In this document: positions 1 through 7,507 of the stretch, one piece after another
Numbering within the stretch: the stretch's first letter is position 1
How the letters are laid out: every line of letters starts with the position of its first letter
Origin: Natrinema sp. DC36
GTDB taxonomy: Archaea > Halobacteriota > Halobacteria > Halobacteriales > Natrialbaceae
DNA length: 64,000 bases
Assembly: GCF_020405225.1 (NCBI RefSeq)
Contig: NZ_CP084472.1
Location: 3,720,001 to 3,784,000, forward strand
Direction of reading: 5' to 3'
Made by a program: the position numbers and the translations under genes
The notes under the pieces: generated by a model
The model's database searches: none
What the model saw: the letters and a program-made list of their open reading frames with translations, nothing else
Told to the model about the DNA's origin: nothing

Positions 1-675
1 CTCGAGCGGCGGCGACTCGACTACGGTGAGGAAACCCGCGAGCGAGCCGAGCGGCTGGCCGCCGTGCTCCCCGCCTCGGCGGCCGAACTGCGCGAGTACG
101 AGCGGGAGTACGAGGACCTCGAGTGGTTTCACGACACGTACGCGGACCGCGTGGCGGAGATCCACGAGGCCGGCGTGGCAACCGACACGACCCACTGGCG
201 CGACGGGGTGACGCTGTACGTCGTCTGTCGCGCGCTCGAGGTCGAGACCGTCGTCGAAACGGGGGTGCTGTTCGGCTCGTTCGACGCGCACATTCTGGCG
301 GCGATGTGCGAGAACGGCGGCGGGACGCTACATGCGGTCGACCTGCCCGGCGGCCCGCCGGGGCCGTTCGAGTACGGTCACCTGATCCCGGATCGGTGTC
401 GCGACCGGTGGGAACTCCATCGGGGCGATGCGCGGGAAGTGTTGCCCGGGCTGCTCGAGCGCGTCGGCCCCCTCGATCTCTTCTTGCACGACTCGGATCA
501 CCGGCTGCCCCACATGCGATTCGAGTACGAGGCGGCGCTGGGTCACCTCGATCCCGGTGGGGTACTGGCGAGTCACGACGTGCGGCTCTCGAGGCTGTTC
601 GATCGGTTTACCGAGGAAAACGGGTTACAGTCGTGTGTGGTCTGCGATACGGGGCTCGGGCGGCAATCACGATAG
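1..675 (+). CDS. Class I SAM-dependent methyltransferase, 5' end outside the window
   Basis: The frame is open from base 1 with no convincing start, so the N-terminus lies upstream; an internal GTG at 64 is the first start available inside the window. The segment around 'VVETGVLFGSFDAHIL' is a motif I (SAM-binding) loop, followed by an acidic 'HAVDLPGG' strand end and 'LFLHDSDHRLPHMRFEYE', the pattern of the Methyltransf_24/TylF-like group in which the His/Asp-rich segment sits at the active site. The acceptor is unknown; small molecules or sugars are usual in this group. It ends 80 bp before a small membrane-protein gene. Fold assignment is fairly safe, substrate is not. Confidence 0.75.
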   Translation, partial: LERRRLDYGEETRERAERLAAVLPASAAELREYEREYEDLEWFHDTYADRVAEIHEAGVATDTTHWRDGVTLYVVCRALEVETVVETGVLFGSFDAHILAAMCENGGGTLHAVDLPGGPPGPFEYGHLIPDRCRDRWELHRGDAREVLPGLLERVGPLDLFLHDSDHRLPHMRFEYEAALGHLDPGGVLASHDVRLSRLFDRFTEENGLQSCVVCDTGLGRQSR

Positions 676-757
676 CGCTCGCCACGAACTCGTGAGGGCG
701 GCGACGAATCGTTCGATAGACGAACGTGTTTTTTAACTATAGTCTCATAGCTGGCGT

Positions 758-934
758 ATGGACCGGAGGACGCAGACGTTTTTGGTCAGCGTGATCGGAT
801 TCATCGGTGCGGTGATTTTCCTCGGACTCTCCGTTTACCCTTTCCAGTATGGGTTCCTGGACAGTGTCCTCTTGGCAGGTGGCTTCGTCGTTCTTTCACT
901 CGTTGCGTTCGTCCTGGACGATACAGCTATCTGA
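758..934 (+). CDS. Small two-helix membrane protein (58 aa)
   Basis: ATG at 758 to TGA at 932-934 encodes 58 residues. After a basic start (MDRRTQ) come two hydrophobic stretches, about residues 8-27 and 36-53, separated by a short YPFQYG loop, so it should be a hairpin in the membrane with a short acidic tail. Codon use is high-GC like its neighbours. A TATA-like 'tttttaacta' lies about 25 nt upstream, fitting a leaderless transcript. Many small two-TM proteins of this kind exist in haloarchaea; no function is inferred. Confidence 0.6.
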   Translation: MDRRTQTFLVSVIGFIGAVIFLGLSVYPFQYGFLDSVLLAGGFVVLSLVAFVLDDTAI

Positions 935-950
935 TGGTGAGTAGCGCCAG

Positions 951-1361
951 TTACGACTCCCCCATTTCTTCATCCGCGCTGGCCCGGAGGTCACAGAGCA
1001 CGGCGAGGCGTTCGGCGCGCTGGATGAGCAGCGCGCGTCCGGCACCCGTGAGGCCGTAGGCGGCCACCCGCTCGTCGGGGCCGTCGCGTTCGGCGAGGAG
1101 GTCGCGCCCGACGAGCGCGCGCAGGTTCGGCTCGAGTCGGGCGCGGCTGACCGTGGGATACCGGCGCTCGAGGGTCCACGTGATCCCGGAGGGGTAACAG
1201 CGCGTGCCGTCGCGCTCGCGCCGGGCGACGGCCTCGAGACAGTCGCGCTGGAAGGCGGTGAGTTCGATCCACGCGCGTCGGCCGTCCTTCGGTGGGTAGT
1301 CAGGGGGTGATGCGTCCGCTCGAGCGGGGCTTTCAAGGCCCCGCGAATCGTGGTCGGGCAT
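951..1361 (-). CDS. PadR-like winged-helix regulator
   Basis: 136 residues. After a charged N-terminal tail, residues about 32-125 read as a winged helix: 'LTAFQRDCLEAVARRE', a Tyr-Pro-Ser segment, 'VSRARLEPNLRALVGRDLLAE' as the recognition helix and wing, and 'YGLTGAGRALLIQRAERLAVL' as the closing helix. This layout is typical of short PadR/PhiH1-type haloarchaeal regulators that bind DNA as dimers. No ligand domain is present. It is convergent with the small membrane protein upstream on the plus strand. The start at 1361 gives the usual length; an internal start is possible because the first 30 residues are low in structure. Confidence 0.65.
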   Translation of the reverse strand: MPDHDSRGLESPARADASPPDYPPKDGRRAWIELTAFQRDCLEAVARRERDGTRCYPSGITWTLERRYPTVSRARLEPNLRALVGRDLLAERDGPDERVAAYGLTGAGRALLIQRAERLAVLCDLRASADEEMGES

Positions 1362-1595
1362 GGCTTTCTGCGGGTTACGGAAGCCACGCGGGCCGGTGGT
1401 AGGGACACCGGGTCCGCATTCTCTCTCGAGGACCGATTTAGGTAGTTGTGGGTCCGTCTGGCCTCCGCAATTCGGTCAATGAGCAGACAGTACTTAGAAC
1501 TAGTGCATCAAATACAGTACTAGAAAGAGCCAAACAACGCACAAATACTATCGAATCGAGCGTTCTAACACGGTGTTTCGTGTGTTCACGGTCGA

Positions 1596-1871
1596 ATGCG
1601 ACGGCCACGGGTGGACTGGATGACGCGGGCCGACGACGCGATCCTCGAGTTCCTTCTCAACGAGGGGAACCGACCCCTTATCGCGAATCCGTCCACCGTC
1701 GAGGCTAACATCGATTACAAGATCTCGCACGTGAGACGCAGACTGCGGGCACTGCAGGACGGTGGGCTCGTCGAGTACTACGACGAGGATCGTGGTCTGT
1801 ATCGGATCAGTGAGCGAGGTCGAAAATATCTCGCTGGGGAGCTTGATGCGGATGCCCTCGAGCCATCATAA
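1596..1871 (+). CDS. Short winged-helix DNA-binding protein (PhiH1 repressor-like)
   Basis: 91 residues that are nearly all one winged helix: 'MTRADDAILEFLLNEGN', then 'ANIDYKISHVRRRLRALQDGGLVEYYDEDRGLYRISERGRKYLAGEL'. The 'VRRRLRALQDGGLVE' recognition helix plus a 'GLYRISERGRKYLAGE' wing is the standard form of PhiH1 repressor-like proteins of haloarchaea. The Met at residue 9 (position 1620) is an equally good start and would match the usual family start. It stands alone beside an AT-rich spacer, so it is probably a local accessory regulator. Confidence 0.7.
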   Translation: MRRPRVDWMTRADDAILEFLLNEGNRPLIANPSTVEANIDYKISHVRRRLRALQDGGLVEYYDEDRGLYRISERGRKYLAGELDADALEPS

Positions 1872-2310
1872 CAAGAAAGCGTCGCAGGTGACCTCCCGCC
1901 ATCTAATTTACTCGTACACACAACCCTGCTAACCTTATTTTTTGATCTTGCTAAATTGCCGATCTTGGACCTCAAACGCGCACCGCGTAAACTCTTCAGA
2001 CAAAAAAGATTGGCCAACCGATAGAGTAACTTACGAGATGCACACGGCAAATCACGGTTCGTGTGCATATTCAAGAATCAGACTCTGTCAGCGTGCAACC
2101 ATAGGAAGTTGAATCAATACGGTACTTCACCGTCTTCTATTCACTCAGAGGTTGGCTGAACACCGCGGTAACCACATGTGCGAATTGACCACTAAGGGTT
2201 CTCTCGGGTATGGTTCATATCTGTAGTACCGTGCTGAATAGAGAATGCGTTTACAGCTTGTCAACGAGGTTAGAATTACCTGGCACGTTGTCTCGACGGT
2301 CCAACTCGTG
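1872..2310. other. AT-rich intergenic spacer, no supported gene
   Basis: This 439-bp stretch has clearly lower GC than its surroundings and holds no open frame with haloarchaeal codon bias. Its one clear structure is the inverted repeat at 2038-2068, listed separately. Nothing else was recognised. Confidence 0.6.
2038..2068. repeat. Perfect 9-bp inverted repeat
   Basis: ATGCACACG at 2038-2046 and its exact complement CGTGTGCAT at 2060-2068 are separated by 13 bp. It could form a hairpin or be an operator. It has no T-run directly after it, so it is not an obvious terminator. Confidence 0.5.
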
Positions 2311-2670
2311 TCATTCCGAGTAAGAGGAATGCGGGTGGTCGGAGAGCATCTCGGCGAGTTCGGCCAGTAGTTCCTCGGCCGAATCATGGCCACGGTATCG
2401 GACGTGGTGCGTACGAGTATCGTACTCGGCCCACCCGTTCGATTCGAGCTTCGGGAGGTGGGTGTGCATTAGTTCGAGAGAGACTTGTTCGTGATCCATC
2501 TCGGGGACGCGCCGGGCAATATGCGTGGCCAAGTCCTCCACGGTGGCTGTATTCTTTGACTCGATATTCTCGAAATAGTGGATGACTTCCCGGCGGAGGT
2601 TGTGACACAATGTATTCAGCAATTGATTCATCTTCGGGGCCTTCTCCGGGTAACACCCTGTTTGAGCCAT
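2311..2670 (-). CDS. DUF7344-type winged-helix protein
   Basis: About 119 residues from the preferred ATG at 2670. A longer frame runs to 2778, but an AT-rich 'tactattac' box sits about 27 nt before 2670, favouring that start. 'LNTLCHNLRREVIHYFENIE', then 'TVEDLATHIARR', then 'VSLELMHTHLPKLESNGWAEYDTRTHHVRYRG' is the pattern of the DUF7344 domain, a haloarchaeal winged helix in which the 'HxHLPKL' helix probably reads DNA. A second member lies at 49379-49774; both sit in AT-rich patches. It probably has a regulatory role; no target is known. Confidence 0.7.
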   Translation of the reverse strand: MAQTGCYPEKAPKMNQLLNTLCHNLRREVIHYFENIESKNTATVEDLATHIARRVPEMDHEQVSLELMHTHLPKLESNGWAEYDTRTHHVRYRGHDSAEELLAELAEMLSDHPHSSYSE

Positions 2671-2914
2671 GGTATCTTCACACATGGAAGGGAGAGTAAT
2701 AGTAGTTGTTCCCGGCGCTTCGAAATCGGCAGTGCCAGTTGCGAACAATTTGCTGCATACATCCTCTGTACTTACCAAAGCTACTCACCACATCGAGGCG
2801 GGTTCTCACTATCTGATCTGGAGTGAAACAGCTGCTCAGTAGGTGTGCGTACTGTTCGATGTTCTCCAGTACATGACACTCAGAGTATGCTGTCAGCATA
2901 ACCGCTTATGGAGC

Positions 2915-2932
2915 GAGGAGATGTCTCTCCTC
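2915..2932. promoter_or_regulatory. Inverted repeat abutting the DUF2270 start codon
   Basis: GAGGAGA at 2915-2921 and TCTCCTC at 2926-2932 are perfect 7-bp arms around a 4-bp loop, one base before the ATG at 2934. It could be an operator or a 5'-end mRNA hairpin; the GAGGAG arm could also serve as a purine-rich ribosome-binding element. Confidence 0.4.
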
Positions 2933-2933
2933 T

Positions 2934-3653
2934 ATGACCGATTCGAGTAGCGACGACTTCGACCCAACAGCACCGGACCAACGGGAGATCGGCCGCGAAA
3001 TGGTTGACGACAGTACGGGACTCGGTTCGGTGATGGCCCACGCCTATCGCGGAGAGATAGACCGAGTGGGAACGTGGCGACAGCGCCTCGACGAGACGAC
3101 GACGTGGGCGGTGACGCTGATGGCAGCGATCTTAACGTGGGGGTTTTCGAGTACCGATAACCCACACTATATCTTGCTGATCGGGGTCGTCGTCGTCACC
3201 GTCTTTCTGGGCATCGAAGCACGGCGGTACCGGGACTACGACGTCTTTCGCTCTCGTGCTCGAGTCATCCAAGAGAACCTGTTCGCAAACGCCCTCGATC
3301 CGTCCCAAGGCACTGAAAGTCACGACTGGCGAGCGGAACTGAGCAGGGACTATCGCAGGCCGACGCTGAAAGTCTCGTTTTACGAAGCACTCGCAAACCG
3401 GCTCCGGCGTGTGTACCTTGCGCTGCTCAGTGTCCTCTTGGTCGCATGGGTCTTCAGGATTACAGCGTTCGCGCCGCGCCAAGACTGGCTGACAACCGCT
3501 GGAATCGCCCGTATCCCCGGGATTGCTGTGGTTGCCGTTGTGGGTGTGTTCTACGTCGTACTGCTGGGCGTCACCTTCTGGCCCCGCGAGCGCCATGCCA
3601 AGGGTGAATTCCGTGAAGGGGACCCGGACGACTGGAAAGAGACAGACCGATAA
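2934..3653 (+). CDS. DUF2270 family membrane protein
   Basis: 239 residues. A hydrophilic N-terminus with 'MAHAYRGEIDRVGTWRQRLDETTTWAV' leads into two hydrophobic helices (about 56-72 and 80-96), then a cytoplasmic segment 'EARRYRDYDVFRSRARVIQENLFANALDP' and two more helices near 160-180 and 195-215. The 'YRGEI.R...WR.RLD.TTNWA' and 'RYR.YD.WR.R.R..E.N' signatures belong to DUF2270, a conserved archaeal integral membrane family of unknown function. Full family length. It is a single gene, convergent with the panB-like gene across hairpin-rich DNA. Confidence 0.85.
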   Translation: MTDSSSDDFDPTAPDQREIGREMVDDSTGLGSVMAHAYRGEIDRVGTWRQRLDETTTWAVTLMAAILTWGFSSTDNPHYILLIGVVVVTVFLGIEARRYRDYDVFRSRARVIQENLFANALDPSQGTESHDWRAELSRDYRRPTLKVSFYEALANRLRRVYLALLSVLLVAWVFRITAFAPRQDWLTTAGIARIPGIAVVAVVGVFYVVLLGVTFWPRERHAKGEFREGDPDDWKETDR

Positions 3654-3790
3654 ATCCGTTCTCTGTACTTACCGCTCAGTCACAGTCCAATCTCTCCCCT
3701 CCAAAGCGGGCCCGACAATACTCGTTATCGAGGTCCCCATCCTCTCCTACTGCTGAAGTAGCACCGTTGTACCGTCTCGAATCGGCCAAC

Positions 3791-3927
3791 CTGACTTTTC
3801 GTTAGCGCGGCGCGCGCTCTGCGCGCCACGCAATTGCTCTGTCCCCTTAGGGGCACAGACGTGAATCTGGCACGCAATCCGTGACAATTTCCTGACTGCT
3901 CTGTTGTAACTCTACTCTGACTTTTCG
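3791..3927. repeat. Direct 11-bp repeats flanking a hairpin-rich segment
   Basis: The 11-mer CTGACTTTTCG occurs at 3791-3801 and again at 3917-3927 in the spacer between two convergent genes. Between the copies lie the two hairpins listed below. This could be a degenerate miniature element or chance similarity. Confidence 0.3.
3809..3859. terminator. Tandem hairpins between convergent genes
   Basis: Two adjacent stem-loops: GGCGCGC/GCGCGCC (3809-3827, 5-nt loop) and an imperfect TCTGTCCCC/GGGGCACAGA (3838-3859). They sit between the ends of the DUF2270 gene (plus strand) and the panB-like gene (minus strand), which suggests a role in ending or separating transcription. No long T-run follows directly. 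Confidence 0.4.
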
Positions 3928-3947
3928 CGTATCAGGACGTGCCCACC

Positions 3948-4775
3948 TCACTTCTCGAGTGAATCATAGACGTTCTCTTCCGCAGGGAATTCGCCGTCTT
4001 CGACCTCGGTAGCGTACGTCTCGACGGCATTGCGGATTTCCGAGTCGAGATCCGCATACTGCTTCGAGAGCGTAAACGACTCGCCACCGAGCCCCAGCAT
4101 GTCGGTGAGTACGAGCACTTGTCCGTCGACGTGCCGTCCGGCACCGATACCGATGGTCGGGATATCGACCGCTTCGGTCACGGCCTTCCCGGTCTCCTCC
4201 GTCACTGTTTCGAGGACGACTGCGAACGCACCGTCCTCTTCCAATCGCTCGGCGGTTTCGACGAGCGCATCGACGGCCGCCGAACTCGAGTGATCGCGGC
4301 CCTGAACGTACCCGCCGCCGATCTGGTTCATCCGCTGTGGCGTCAGCCCGATGTGGCCTTGCACGGGAATACCGAGTTCGGTCAACCGATCGATGATCTC
4401 GATCGTCGTCTCACCACGCGGTGCCGTCTCGAGTTTCACTGCGTCGGCACCGGCCTCCTTCATGAGCCGAACGGCGTTCTCCACGGAGGATTCCATCGAC
4501 TGGCCATAGCTGCCGAAGGGCATATCGCCGATAACCATCGCGTCCTCGACCGCACGGTCGACTGCCGAGGTGTTCGACAGCGCCTCCTCCATCGTAACCG
4601 GAATCGTATCCTAGTATCCGAGGTGATTGTCTCCGGCGGAATCTCCGACCAGGATCATATCGACACCACCACGGTCGACCTGACGAGCGATCGGCGCATC
4701 GTACGCGGTCAACATCGTCAGCGACTCTCCGTCACGATACTTCTCGTACAGATCTGGAATCGATGTTCGGCCCAT
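3948..4775 (-). pseudogene. panB: panB-like ketopantoate hydroxymethyltransferase interrupted by an in-frame TAG
   Basis: Two minus-strand frames in the same phase, 4775-4611 and 4592-3948, together make one PanB-fold protein of about 275 codons. They are separated only by a TAG codon at 4613-4611. The first part carries 'LTMLTAYDAPIARQVDRGG' and 'MILVGDSAGDNHLGY'; reading resumes with 'DTIPVTMEEALSNTSAVDRAV', then 'GDMPFGSYG', 'AVKLE', 'GHIGLTPQRMNQ', 'IPTIGIGAG' and 'DGQVLVLTDMLGL'. PanB enzymes transfer a hydroxymethyl group to 2-oxoisovalerate in pantothenate/CoA synthesis. The interrupted position is normally acidic (E. coli has Asp there), so a GAG-to-TAG change is the simplest explanation. 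All other active-site blocks look intact. It could be a recent pseudogene, a sequencing error, or read-through. The start at 4775 (MGRTSIPDLY) is preferred to 4817. Confidence 0.8.
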
Positions 4776-4876
4776 GCTATCTGCCGCGTGCGGGGACCAA
4801 TTCAAATTGATGGACAAACCACCTCAAAAAGGAGTTACGTGTCGTTCCTTTCAACGAGCTTGAACGGTCACTGGCC

Positions 4877-5012
4877 CTCGTCGTCGGTCCACTGGAACAG
4901 CCGCTCGAGGATCTCACGAGCGCGCTCCGTTCGTCCGACTCTCCCAGGTGCGGTCGAACCGATCGGGCCGCGAGCGGATCGCCTCGCCGAGGCGGGTTCG
5001 GGCCTCGACTGC
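4877..5012 (-). pseudogene. Internally deleted remnant of the neighbouring alpha-toroid enzyme gene
   Basis: Read on the minus strand, this stretch gives 'EARTRLGEAIRSRPDRFDRTWES' and then, after a frameshift, 'ERAREILERLFQWTDDEG'. These match residues about 195-218 and 283-301 of the intact gene at 5729-6787 almost exactly. At DNA level 4940-5010 pairs with 6134-6205 and 4877-4938 pairs with 5886-5942. The roughly 190 bp between those parts of the intact gene is missing here. The fragment lies just beyond the halocyanin gene, so a duplicated 3' part of the enzyme gene has decayed. Confidence 0.8.
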
Positions 5013-5024
5013 GGAGGGGGTCTC

Positions 5025-5510
5025 CTATTCGACGACGACCGCTCCCTTCATCCCCTGTTGGCGATGGGGCTCGCAGACGTAGAGGTACGTCCCGGTGTCT
5101 TCGAACTGGTGTTCGAACGTGAATCCCTCCTCGTCGGTGATCTCGCTCTCGAAGACGGGTTCGTCCGCGCCGGTCGCGTCCTCGATTTCCAGTTCCTCTT
5201 CGTCTTCGGGAACGTGGACGACGTTGTGGCCGCCTCCCTCCCCGGTCCACTCCCAGACGACCGTCGCGTCCTGATCGATGCGAATCGCGGGCGGATCGAA
5301 CTGGTAGCCGTCGTCTCCGGCCCCGACGTCGACCGTGACCTCGTCCTCGCCGGTCAGGTCCTCGGTCTCTTCGTAATTTTCGACGTCTTCGAACCAGTCG
5401 CCGTAATCCGGTTCTTCGTCGTCCTGGGCGCTCGCGGCGGCGCTGAAACCTCCCAGTGCGATGCTCGAGCCGATGAGTTTGATCGCCGTTCGCCGCTTCA
5501 GTCGGTCCAT
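5025..5510 (-). CDS. Halocyanin-type blue copper protein
   Basis: 161 residues from ATG at 5510. The N-terminus carries a twin-arginine-like signal (MDRLKRRTAIKLIG, hydrophobic to about residue 28), so it is exported and works on the outer membrane face. A cupredoxin domain follows (about 55-161) with type 1 copper ligands His95 (GGGHNVVH), Cys146, His149 and Met154 (C-x2-H-x4-M). Halocyanins are small electron carriers. There is no lipobox Cys after the signal, so it may be secreted or loosely bound. It lies between the alpha-toroid enzyme gene and a decayed copy of part of that gene. Confidence 0.88.
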   Translation of the reverse strand: MDRLKRRTAIKLIGSSIALGGFSAAASAQDDEEPDYGDWFEDVENYEETEDLTGEDEVTVDVGAGDDGYQFDPPAIRIDQDATVVWEWTGEGGGHNVVHVPEDEEELEIEDATGADEPVFESEITDEEGFTFEHQFEDTGTYLYVCEPHRQQGMKGAVVVE

Positions 5511-5728
5511 ACTGGAACCGGCGCCGGCTATCGAGTAAAACCGAGTCCTTACGCTTGCAACGAGGTCCGCCGATCGATAGTCGCGAGGCGTACCGTCTCG
5601 ACCGACGAATGGGGGACGCGAGCACCGTGTCACGCGTCCGTACTGACCGACCGGTATTCGGCGTCGCCTGGTCGCACTCCGCGAGGAGCGGGAATCGGAC
5701 CCGATCACCGAGAGCCGTCGGATCGCGG

Positions 5729-6787
5729 TTACTCCGGTCGCGGAGCGGTGAAGAGATCGGCGGCCGGCGAGAGCCCCGAAACCGCGTCTGCGGCCAGCAC
5801 CGCCGCCCCGCAGGTCCACGTCGGCCGCTCGCCCGGCCAGAACTCCTCGTCTTCGAACTGATACCCCGTCCAGAAGATCCCCTTGTCGTCCGTCCACTGG
5901 AACAGCCACTCGAGGATCTCACGAGCGCGCTCCTGACGACCCACCGCGGCCAGTGAAATCACGAGTTCGCAGGACTCGGCGACCGTCACCCACGGTTCGT
6001 CGGAGACGCACCGACAGCCGAGTCCCTCCTCGAGAAAGCGATCCATCCCGTCCTCGAGCCGGTCCCGCGCCGAATCGCCGGTCTCCACGCCACAGAGGAC
6101 GGGATAGAACCAGTCCATCGCGTAGCGGGATTTGCTCTCCCAGGTGCGGTCGAACCGGTCGGGCCGCGAGCGAATCGCCTCGCCGAGATGGGTTCGGGCC
6201 TCGAGCCACCGATCGCGCCGCTCCTCGTGACCGAGTTCGTCGGCCACGGCCGCGCCGCAGGCCAGACTCTTGTAGATCGAGGCGCAGCCGGAGACCAGCG
6301 CGTCCTCGTAGACCTCGCCGTCCGCGCCGACGGTCCAGTAGACCTCGCCGGTCGGGGCCTGCCGGTCGCACGCGAATTCCAGCGCGTCCCGGACGGTCGG
6401 CCACAGCTCCTCGAGGAACTCCCGATCCTCGGTACAGAGATGGTGGTGCCAGGCGCCGACGGCGACGTAGGCGCTGCGGTGGGTCTCCTTGCGCGGCTCG
6501 TCGCCGGCGTGGGCACCGTCGTCGCCGTCGTCGGGCTCGCCGTAGGTCGCCCAGAGCGCGCCGTCGTCGTGCTGGGCGTCGGCCACCCAGCGGTACGCGC
6601 GGCGAGCGGCCTCGTGGCGGCCGCCGACGGAGAGCCCCATCGCGCTCTCGACGTGATCCCAGGGGTCGGCCGGGCCGTCGGGATACCAGAGAATGAGCCC
6701 GTCCGACCGCTGCACGCGCTCGATGTAGTCCACCGCGGGCTCGAGCCCCCAGTCGGTCAGCGACTCTCCCGACGACACGTTGCTCAC
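5729..6787 (-). CDS. Alpha/alpha-toroid enzyme (glycosidase- or prenyltransferase-like)
   Basis: 352 residues from GTG at 6787, whose GTGA overlaps the TGA of the methyltransferase gene upstream. The protein is built of repeating helical hairpins: 'AVDYIERVQRSDGLILWYPDGPADPWDHVESAMGLSVGG', 'AYRWVADAQHDDGALWATY', 'ALEFACDRQAPTGEVYWTVGADGEVY', 'ESKSRYAMDWFYPVLCG', 'REILEWLFQWTDDKGIFWTGYQFEDEEFWPGERPTW'. This is the six-hairpin or terpenoid-cyclase-like toroid. The Trp/Asp-rich loops suggest a carbohydrate-processing site, but prenyltransferase-type naming is also possible. It is the last gene of a three-gene operon with GT4 and methyltransferase genes, so a role in glycan or glycolipid processing is inferred. 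Confidence 0.7.
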   Translation of the reverse strand: MSNVSSGESLTDWGLEPAVDYIERVQRSDGLILWYPDGPADPWDHVESAMGLSVGGRHEAARRAYRWVADAQHDDGALWATYGEPDDGDDGAHAGDEPRKETHRSAYVAVGAWHHHLCTEDREFLEELWPTVRDALEFACDRQAPTGEVYWTVGADGEVYEDALVSGCASIYKSLACGAAVADELGHEERRDRWLEARTHLGEAIRSRPDRFDRTWESKSRYAMDWFYPVLCGVETGDSARDRLEDGMDRFLEEGLGCRCVSDEPWVTVAESCELVISLAAVGRQERAREILEWLFQWTDDKGIFWTGYQFEDEEFWPGERPTWTCGAAVLAADAVSGLSPAADLFTAPRPE

Positions 6788-7506
6788 GACCGCCCCTCCA
6801 GCTCGAAGTAGTAGACGACGCTCTTGCCGAGCACGGGATCGAGCGCCCGCTCGAGCAGCCGGACCGGCCGCGGCGATTCCATGACGTCCCACTCGAGGAA
6901 GCGGTCGTAGGCCCGCAGCGGGAGCGGCGGCTCGCCCCGCTCGTCGCGCTCGCGCCAGAGACACTTGAGCCACCAGTAGGGGGCGTGCAGCGCGTGGGCG
7001 AAGTGGCCGTCGACGCGCCGGAACCCGCGGCGCTCGATGGCCGCCCGTAGCTCCTCCCGATCGAAGATTCGGACGTGGCCGCCCTCGACCTCGTGGTACT
7101 CGTCCGACAGCGCCCAGCAGACCCGCTCGGGACCCGCTCGAGGGACGCTCACCGCGAGCGTCCCGCCCGGCGCGCAAACCCGCCGAAGCTCGTCCACCGC
7201 CGCCTCGTAGTCGGGGACGTGCTCGAGCACTTCGGTACAGCAGACGACGTCGAACGCGCCGTCTTCGAAGGGCAGTCTGAGTGCGTCCCCCGAGAGAAAG
7301 GTGACCGTCACGTCGGATAGTTCGGCGATGTACTCCTCGTAATCGTCCTGTGCGGCCGCCAGGCTCTCCCGCTCGAGGTCGAGCCCCACGACTTCCGCGA
7401 CGTTCTCGAGGGCGGCGGCGTGGACGTGTCGACCCTCGCCGCAGCCGACGTCGAGGACGCGCATCCCCGGCGTCATCGTCACGCGGTCGAAATCGATCGT
7501 CTCCAT
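6784..7506 (-). CDS. Class I SAM methyltransferase (UbiE/Methyltransf_11 type)
   Basis: 240 residues from ATG at 7506, one base after the glycosyltransferase stop codon. Motif I is 'VLDVGCGEGRH' (residues about 17-27), motif II is the acidic end of 'VVGLDLERES', then 'LPFEDGAFDVVCCTEVLEHV' and 'LRRVCAPGGTLAVSVP', the full Methyltransf_11 layout. A C-terminal part rich in aromatic residues ('HAPYWWLKCLWRERDE') could bind the acceptor. It lies between a GT4 glycosyltransferase and an alpha-toroid enzyme with translational coupling on one side, so a sugar or lipid-linked acceptor is likely but unproven. Confidence 0.85.
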   Translation of the reverse strand: METIDFDRVTMTPGMRVLDVGCGEGRHVHAAALENVAEVVGLDLERESLAAAQDDYEEYIAELSDVTVTFLSGDALRLPFEDGAFDVVCCTEVLEHVPDYEAAVDELRRVCAPGGTLAVSVPRAGPERVCWALSDEYHEVEGGHVRIFDREELRAAIERRGFRRVDGHFAHALHAPYWWLKCLWRERDERGEPPLPLRAYDRFLEWDVMESPRPVRLLERALDPVLGKSVVYYFELEGRS

Positions 7507-7507
7507 C

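Noticed and set aside
4119-5861. 580-codon plus-strand frame across panB and halocyanin
   Set aside because: It is antisense to panB and halocyanin, which have clear motifs on the minus strand; high-GC genomes often give such long shadows.
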